Both the position numbers and the translations under genes were made by a program. A stretch of DNA of 64,000 nucleotides from Isoetes taiwanensis (taxonomy: Eukaryota > Streptophyta > Lycopodiopsida > Isoetales > Isoetaceae): NCBI GenBank assembly GCA_021234155.1, contig JAJEKV010000002.1:36002128-36066127 (forward strand). Direction: 5' to 3'. Under the pieces are notes generated by a model. That model had not been told where the DNA came from. It worked only from the letters and a program-made list of their open reading frames with translations, and searched no databases. Positions 56,844 through 64,000 of the stretch are shown one piece after another; position 1 is the stretch's first letter, and every line of letters begins with the position of its first letter.

Positions 56844-58184
56844 ATGGCGCTCTGTTCTTCCTTCATCCAGCCCATTTCTGTAGGTCGAAGATTTTCTCAA
56901 CTTCAGCTCTCATTCACTGCGATTTCATGCAGAAATTATAGAACCATGAGTGCAAGTGCCCCCTTATGGTCGCCAAATTGGAGGAGATCTCTTGTTGCGC
57001 TGGTCTCAGCCATGGTTGTGGAATTAGGTTTTATGCAAGCGCCTTATGCACACAACACAGGCTTGGCAAATGCCCTGGCAGTCTATTCGGTTGTAGATCC
57101 TGCAATGAAGGCAGCCAGCGATCAGTTCAACAGAAGGGTTTCCTTGGCTTTGGATTTATTGGAGAAGGGAAGGAATGCACAGGCTATAGGTGATTACCAT
57201 GCTTCTGCCCAGTTTTTTGCCCAGGTGTGTATATAACACTTTTATGTTATACCTCTGGAAAATTGTCATGTATTTTGCCTGAGCTGCTGTTTTGATTCAT
57301 ATGAATCATATCTTGTTAAGTTAGATCAGTCTCGTGAATTTGTCATGATTGATTCATGTGTAAGGCTCATGATTGATTCATGTGTAAGACTATCTCACAC
57401 TACTCCTGACCACTTTTTAATGTTTTACGTTAGATGCCATCAAGTTTGATGATTGACAAGACAACCATCTCAGACATCAGTGCAGAAATTTGGCCAGATT
57501 CCATCATTTTTGAAAACTACTTAATGTCTATGTCTCGATAGCACAAATGTAATGAAACCTATTTGTTGATAAGCAGATTTTTACCCCTGTCTCTAATAGC
57601 TTGTGTCATCCTTAGCACTGCTCAATGTTATGTTACCACATAGAACCTGTTTGTTAAGAACCAGCAATGTTCTTGAGAACCAGCAATTCAAAAGATTTTG
57701 CTAGGTTACTCTTATCGTTTGATAACTAGCACTTAATCCTAATTATAATAGGTTGTCCTAAGCAGATTCAAAAAAATATAGTGCTATTTTGGTTTCTCAG
57801 GTAATAGAGGAAGCCGGGGACTTGGCACTATCAGAGTATGCTAGAGTAGGGCATGCTCTTGCTCTTTACGAGATTGGAGATAGAGGAGATGCAATAGCAG
57901 AAATGGAGGACGTTTCTATTAGCTTGAAAGGATACCCAGGTATTCATGCTTTTGCATATAGATTTGTAATTGCACATTTTAAACGTGTTTTCCTTACAGA
58001 GGTCCATGCAGCACTAGCTGCAGCTTTGTACGTGGATAAGCATGCAACGATTGCTGCAGAGCAGCAGTTCACAATTGCCACTTTGCTTGACCCTCAGTAT
58101 GTAGATTCAAATTATGTGAAAGAATCCAAACACTGGCCTCCTAGTCTTGTAGCTTCACTGGAGAAGTTTAAAGCTTTAAAATAA
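56844..58184 (+). CDS. Thylakoid-lumen TPR family protein, three exons
   Basis: Exons 56844-57224, 57801-57939 and 58000-58184 with GT-AG introns give 234 residues. The text LALSEYARVGHALALYEIGD, then AIAEMEDVSISLKGYPEVHA and AALAAALYVDKHATIAAEQQ, and HWPPSLVASLEKF, matches the plant chloroplast-lumen TPR-like family (Arabidopsis At2g37400, At5g02590 group). The first 45 residues are a serine-rich plastid transit peptide. WRRSLVALVSAMVVELGF is a twin-arginine signal, RR then a hydrophobic run then APYA, which routes proteins through the Tat pathway to the lumen. The mature part is a TPR-like helical solenoid of unknown partner. The second intron is 60 bp and in phase with no stop, so its retention would add 20 residues instead of breaking the protein. 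All key features are intact. The start ATG is the first in frame. Confidence 0.92.
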
Positions 58185-58389
58185 CTTCAGTCTCTCTTTA
58201 AGGAGCTTCAATTTTGAAAAGAATGAAACGTAGGTGAATATGTTGTCTCAAATTCTCCCTTAACGAAGCAGGAGAATGACTAATTTTGCATCAGCTAACT
58301 ACGTCATTTTAGTACATTCAAGTCCAAGTGCTGCACAAGTAGAAACTCAGAGAAAATAAACTGTGGGTTGCCATATTGTGGTGGCCTGT

Positions 58390-58905
58390 TGGGGAACTCC
58401 GTATATATCATCCGGGATGTATATATCATCCGGGATGTGGTTTTTCCGGACAAAACAGAGTGGTTAATCCGGACATCCAGTATCAGCCAGGGTGGTTAAT
58501 CCGGACATCTGATATCAGCCAGGGTGGTTAATCCGGACATCCGATATCAGCCAAGTGGTTAATCCGGACAAAAAGTGGTTAATCCGGACAAAAAACCAAG
58601 CGTAGAACTGTGCGGCGGGGGGCAGAAATTTTGATCAGATCACTCTTGCTGCTCCGTGGGCGGTTTGATCCGCTTTAAAAGCCAATCGCTTTATATACCT
58701 CTTTTATGCTAGATTGATGAAGAGAGGAAGAGATTTAAGGCGAAATAGAGCAGAATTGATCAAAAAAAGGGCAAAAACAGTTGGTTTTTGGGCTTCAAAC
58801 TGCGCAGTTCTTAATGGCTGATAACGGGTATCTGGATTAACCACAGTGGCTGATAACGGGTGTCCGGATTAACCACATCCTGGATGATATATACGGTCTT
58901 CCGAG
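58390..58905. mobile_element. Inverted-repeat element with TTAATCCGGACA tandem units
   Basis: GGGGAACTCCGTATATATCA on the left (58392) faces the complement of TGATATATACGGTCTTCCG on the right (about 58885-58902), with ATCCGGGATGTGGTT internal to both. Inside the left arm are four to five units of about 33 bp (GTGGTTAATCCGGACATC plus GATATCAGCC), and the complementary words (GGCTGATAACGGGT, GATTAACCAC) lie in the right arm. The centre is not repeated. No transposase. The target duplication is unclear. Confidence 0.78.
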
Positions 58906-58909
58906 GGGT

Positions 58910-59339
58910 GTTAAGCTACTATGAAGTGGGCACGTGTGCATTGCAGATCAATAGTTAGTCTTCAATGTACTAATCTGGACATCTGATGGCTACCGACAAT
59001 TTGTGCATGGCAGAAGCACACAAAGGGGCAATTTTCCAATTTCCAAATAAGGGATATAAAAAATAAAAAAACCGGTATTATATTGTCATAATCAGGGAAT
59101 GTCTTTGCAAATCTAGAAGTGGAGCATGCTTGCTCACTTCAACAAAATGGCTTGGTTTGGTTCATTACTTAATGCGAGAATCAATACAAGAACTTGTCAA
59201 CAAGACGGTCAAATGCTTGCTCAACATAAACGGCTTAGTGTTAAAGGATAATCAAACATATGAATGAATGTGTTACAGGTTCTCCCAAGGGTATAGCCGG
59301 AATCCGACCCTTGACGGACGTCCATGAGCATGGGGGTAC
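58910..59339. other. Possible 3' internal region of an LTR retrotransposon
   Basis: Ends with a purine-rich ATGAGCATGGGGG just before the TGTTA start of the next feature, so it could be the end of an internal region, but no domain text was recognised. Confidence 0.3.
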
Positions 59340-60249
59340 TGTTAGTTGCAATTGCCGGGCAGTTGTGATTAATGGGCCATGTTGATTGTAATCAGTCTAT
59401 GGTGACGGGATGCGGTGTAAGTGACAATAGTGCTAGCGGCGGTCAATGGGTCACTGGGGGCACTAATATTGGCAAATAATATTAGTGCGGAGGAAGAGCT
59501 TGCAAGATCTGTAGTTGCAGAATATTTATGTTAATGTATGGTTAACGTTGTTAATATTAGTAGTACTAGTGTTAGCACTAGGGGTTGGAACACTAATATA
59601 AAGATATAAAAGTTAGCTATGTTAGAATATGGTGGTTATATGTACACCTGGCATTAATGGGTTGGATAGGTTATGAAACCTGTTATAAAGAACAGGTTGA
59701 ACGAAATCTGTATCAGACCCGGCAGCTCAGAATGCCAGATCTGAGAGTCATGGCTGAGAGCTATGATTCAGATCGAATCAACGGCTTGGCAGGCCGGTTT
59801 TTTACTGAGAGGACTGCAGTAAACTCCAGAGGTTGTACTATAAAGCCAGGAGAACGAATTCAATTGAGGCAGCCGGAATTGGATCTTGGAAAAGATTTCG
59901 ATTCCGCAAGCTACAGTTATCTGATTGAGTTGAGACTTAGGAGAAGCCTTTGATTTGGCAGGCCGAACCTGCTGTGGTGATCACAGAGAAGGCCAGGATC
60001 TTCCAGTGGTCGGATTGTGCTACTATGCAGGTAGCCGGTTGCTTACTCAGGGGAAGCCTTTGTGCAAATGTTTGTTATTCGCTCAGGGGAACTTATCGAG
60101 GGGATCCAATCATCTGCGGTGTGAAGAACACCGGCTGGGGCAGCACCATATTGATCAATGAGGGAGGATCTGGGATCCGTGGTGTGGGCGGCGGTTGATC
60201 AGGGTATCTCAAGCAAACGAAATTTGCTCTATGAATTTTCGCCGTAACA
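59340..60249 (+). mobile_element. Candidate LTR (solo or incomplete)
   Basis: Begins TGTTAGTTG and ends CGTAACA, a 5-bp inverted TG...CA boundary (TGTTA and TAACA). A purine-rich tract precedes it, and GAATGGTATC directly after resembles a start of a tRNA-Met primer site (TGGTATC). A double TATAAA-like stretch at about 59598-59612 would fit a promoter in the LTR. Its 5-bp flanks do not match, and a second LTR was not found, so this is tentative. The ORF at 59657 inside is probably not a gene. Confidence 0.4.
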
Positions 60250-60255
60250 GAATGG

Positions 60256-60750
60256 TATCCCCCTGAAACCCCCTTTGGTTTGGGTGCATATTCACACGGG
60301 GGGTGACTCCGGGCAACGAGAGCTGTTGGATAGGCATATTCACCCCTTATTCCTTAATCTACACCGTACGTAAAGTTCCTCGTTTGTAGGGTATGCAAGT
60401 ACAAAATTTGCTATACTATATGACAAGATTCGCAAAATACTATAAAATTTCAAGCGGAATACTATATGGTGTTGATTTCGTACGTGCAAAATACAATTAT
60501 GAGGGCTCTCACGCCTCTACGCCACCTCCGTGTGAATATGCACCCAAACCAAAGGGGGTTTAAGGGGGATTTTAATTTAAATGTGTTGGACCCAATGGTT
60601 GTGTTAATTAATGTCAATGGTAGTTATGTGTTGGTTGTTAATGTCAATGGTTGTTATGTGTTGGTTGTTATGTGTTGGGGGATTTAATTTTTATATGTTG
60701 GATGTTAATAGTTTGTGTTGCAAAAAATTTTTTTTGGCCCTTCGGGGCCT
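60256..60750. mobile_element. Hairpin MITE, copy B
   Basis: Same ends as copy A at 24.3 kb (AAACCCCCTTTGGTTTGGGT and its complement at 60540-60560), same centre text. It adjoins the LTR candidate's last bases (TGGTATC then CCCCC). Outside the right repeat it has TTGTTATGTGTTGG units and then GGCCC...GGGGCC, similar to the outer flank of copy A. Confidence 0.8.
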
Positions 60751-60759
60751 TAGGGACGC

Positions 60760-61390
60760 CACCCCTCCCCAGACAAAAATTTTAGAATTCAAACCCGAAA
60801 AAAAAAACTAGAATTCATTTGAGGCTTTCATCACCGTAGCTTTAATTTCATCACAATAAAACAAATAGAACATAAGTAAAAGTTACCATAAAGATAGAGC
60901 ATTGATCCCATTATTCTCGAAAGTCATAAAGTTTGCAACACCCATACACAAACATTTTTCAACTCAGAATTTAATTTAAAGCCCTTTGGCTTCCATGGAT
61001 TCTTGTGGTGAGAAACCAAAGTGGGAAACTTTTCTGCTTGTTAGCACAAGGATCTAGAAGCCTTGGAATTTGCTTAATAACTGCCTCAAAATCTAAAAAT
61101 GCATAGTAGTTTTTTGCAAGCTTCATTCGGAATGAGCCATAAAACAATATCCAATAATGCAATCATGTATTAATCAGCTGGTAGGATGTGAAAGCCTACC
61201 AAACCCGGCCGACAAATTGCTGTTTTAGCATAGATAACCAAACATATCCATATCATATACTACTATCAAAAAGATCTCAGATAGAGCTTTCCAACGCAAT
61301 AAAAATCATCTGAAACAGAGCTCTGAATCAAAAGTTATGATAAGAAATGTGTTGCCGGCGGGGAAACTGCACTACATGCGCCCTTCAAGC
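60760..61390. other. No gene recognised
   Basis: Unassigned intergenic DNA. Confidence 0.4.
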
Positions 61391-61397
61391 CCTTCAT

Positions 61398-61520
61398 GTG
61401 CCCATTATGCACCACACACACAAAAAGAGGGCTTTTATTGTGAGTCATTGGTTGTTGACCATTATGCACCACACGCACAAAAAAAAAGGTTTTTGTTGTG
61501 AGCCATTGGTTGTTGACCAT
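61398..61520. repeat. Tandem duplication of about 63 bp
   Basis: CCATTATGCACCACAC-CACAAAAA through GTGAG-CATTGGTTGTTGA occurs twice (from 61402 and from about 61469), with small differences and a variable A run. Confidence 0.85.
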
Positions 61521-61793
61521 TGAAAAAAAAAAGGCTAAAATCAATGGCTCAGAAATGACTCTAGATGTACGCATTAGTACATCCATTTGAATACATCACG
61601 AAATCATAGGAAAACCTTAGTGAAAAGCGTACAGAAACACAAAGAAAACCCCCTGTTATTATGCTACATATTCTCATTGGTTCCTCTTGGTGCATTTATG
61701 CTTACTCAACACAAAGGGCTTAATTTGATTTTTAATATGTCAACATGATAATCAAACATATGAACATCTCAAGTGGGTTGGTATATGCCAACT

Positions 61794-61794
<1 letters not shown>

Positions 61795-61860
<66 letters not shown>
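61795..61860. repeat. GATA microsatellite, about 16 units
   Basis: Uninterrupted TAGA/GATA units; to its right starts AATTCTAGAGAAAGGATC, so it may be the tail of a degraded element read leftward. ORFs reading LSIYLSIYLS are artefacts. Confidence 0.95.
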
Positions 61861-62661
<801 letters not shown>

Positions 62662-62706
62662 TATTACGTCTATAGGAGGCCTCTCAGGCCTATCAGACGA
62701 CACGTG

Positions 62707-63111
62707 TTACAAATCACAATAAAATAGTAGATGAGTCTCCGAGTCCTCATCTAAATCCTCACTCTCACTCATACTCTCATCATCAATTAAAACATTTAGA
62801 CTTTTAGTATATGTTTCTCTAAAGTCTAATGCTTCTACAATATATGCACCTATCTTATCTGCTTTCAATGAGAAAAACATATCAAGATCATATGCTATTA
62901 TGTCATGTCGGGCTCTTATCAGAGTGTATGCTGGGCACTTTAATAAAAAGTGTTCTTCATCTTCTACATCATCAGCACCACAGACTTTGCAAGTCCGCAT
63001 TGTTCGTGGAATTTTCTGCCCCCATCTTCCAATTTCCACTCCCAATCGATGTGAACTAAGACGTATCCTGCATATAGAATGTCTTTTCTTAATTGACATG
63101 TTATCCTTCAA
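62707..63111 (-). pseudogene. LINE ORF2 C-terminal region
   Basis: A leftward frame with CRIRLSSHRLGVEIGRW, RTCKVCGADDVEDEEHFLLK and CPAYTLIRARHDI. C-x2-C...H...C matches the zf-RVT-like end of ORF2. The acidic tail SESEDLDEDSE ends the protein. It overlaps the start of the preceding frame by a few codons, so a frame change at about 63105 separates it from the thumb. Confidence 0.8.
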
Positions 63112-63960
63112 GTAGCCGGCTGGGATTCATGATTTGCCTATATAAGATCATCTTGGTTTTAGGACTCCGCCACAGTTTAGCTTTCACCTTCAAATGTATC
63201 CATTGTCTGAGCTTATTCTCATGCACTAAAACCGAGTCTTCCCAGTTAATGTCCCATTTAAGGAGCCAATTTTTCACATCTGCAAACCATCCCTTATGCT
63301 CACTAGCCATCATAGCCTTATACGGAAGTCTTGTGCTTTTCATCTTACGCACCTTCCTAAAATATCTAATGCATCTAAGAATAGCTTCCCCTTCAAGAGA
63401 CATGAATCCGGATTCAGCTAACATCATCGGGTATGGGGTCTGTACCTTGACACCCAATTCTAGGCATAAAAATCTTTTCAAAACCTGCTCAATGTCTCCC
63501 CATAGGCACTGTGGTAGACTCGGGCCCCAAATCTCACAACCATACAACACCACAGTTTGCACCAGTGATTGAAAAAGTCTCATTTTAAGTTGCCATGACC
63601 ATAGAAAAATCCTTCTGCACATGCTTTGCATAGCATACAGTGCCTTCAGCCCGCCTTCAACCCGTTGAGTAATGCAAGCATTCCATTTGTGATTCCTGCT
63701 TATAACTAATCCCAAATAATTATAGGCATCACACGTCTCAATATTGCTGCCCTTGAATTTAAACCCTGATTCTTGCTTAAGAGCACCAACTGTCATAATG
63801 TTAGTCTTTTCAAGATTCACTTGCATGCCCGTTGTGTCACGTAAACTGCTAGGGCTGTCCCAAAATTCTGCCGCATGTGTTCTCGTTTCCTTGCACAAAT
63901 CACCACATCATCTCACGCATACATTAGTAATTGGATCACATATCCATTTAGATCTACCCC
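63101..63960 (-). pseudogene. LINE RT thumb/connection; broken YADD
   Basis: The frame 63898-63101 has TGMQVNLEKTNIMTVGA, KGSNIETCDAYNYLGLVISR and VVLYGCEIWGPSLP, which follow motif C in LINE RTs. Upstream, IQLLMYA-stop-DDVVICAR shows a TGA triplet between A and DD of the active site, so YADD is split. Another stop pattern follows before 63898. Confidence 0.8.
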
Positions 63961-63980
63961 CCCTATACTATTCCGCTGCA

Positions 63981-64000
63981 GGAGAGAGAGAGAGAGAGAG
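63981..64000. repeat. AG microsatellite at window end
   Basis: GA units for about 18 bp, continuing beyond the window. It sits inside the RT region of the third LINE copy. Confidence 0.9.

Noticed and set aside
57789-58184. ORF starting at 57789 as a separate gene
   Set aside because: It reads through the intron before the acceptor at 57800 and through the 60-bp intron at 57940; it is the second half of the lumenal TPR gene.
59657-59953. 98-codon ORF in the LTR candidate
   Set aside because: No conserved domain, and it lies inside LTR-like sequence.

Overview
This window looks like nuclear DNA of a land plant with a large, repeat-rich, intron-containing genome. It holds three intact-looking host genes typical of plants: a receptor-like cytoplasmic kinase, a plastid/mitochondrial-type glutaredoxin-like protein and a thylakoid-lumen TPR protein. 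The rest is mostly plant-type transposable elements (CACTA, hAT and PIF-like MITEs, LINEs, copia, a pogo-like transposase). Some repeat types (a pogo/Tigger-type transposase; a DDE-like family with an F-S-D-G motif) make a fern or other non-seed plant plausible, but that is inference and I cannot name the species.

Layout. 1-2786: mostly unassigned, with a PPR pseudogene at the start. 2787-4198 (minus): four-exon kinase. 5146-7600: CACTA-type transposon end with its accessory gene. 8467-9501: PIF/Harbinger-like MITE with a TAA target duplication. 10.1-13.4 kb: degenerate LINE. 14.27-14.98 kb: intronless, decayed histone H3 gene, best read as CENH3-like. 15.2-22.0 kb: decayed multi-exon transposase gene interrupted by a 3.76-kb L1-type LINE (15746-19506) flanked by an 18-bp target duplication. 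22324-22956: hAT-like MITE. 24-31 kb: gene-poor DNA with a hairpin MITE and a copia fragment. 31.8-34.15 kb: long intact pogo-like transposase ORF. 35113-38724: 3.6-kb inverted-repeat element carrying many copies of an 18-bp palindrome, ending 61 bp before the glutaredoxin-like gene (38786-39354). 41.5-44 kb: LINE tail and minisatellites. 45.0-47.3 kb (minus): PPR pseudogene, then an MTR4/HEN2-type helicase pseudogene. 48043-48682: hAT-like MITE. 51.1-55.05 kb (minus): second LINE with a mutated RT active site. 55.2-56.7 kb: MITE, long AG microsatellite and an insertion into a dispersed repeat. 56844-58184: lumenal TPR gene. 58.4-60.7 kb: MITEs and a possible LTR. 61.4-64 kb: microsatellites and a third LINE copy of the same general family.

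The host genes do not form a pathway or cluster; they are separate transcription units in a repeat landscape. Strong signals are the histone-like pseudogene, the nested transposase/LINE insertion, the palindrome-bearing element beside the glutaredoxin-like gene, and the LINE copies with different microsatellite 3' tails. Gene calls rest on manual translation and remembered family motifs; no database search was possible.
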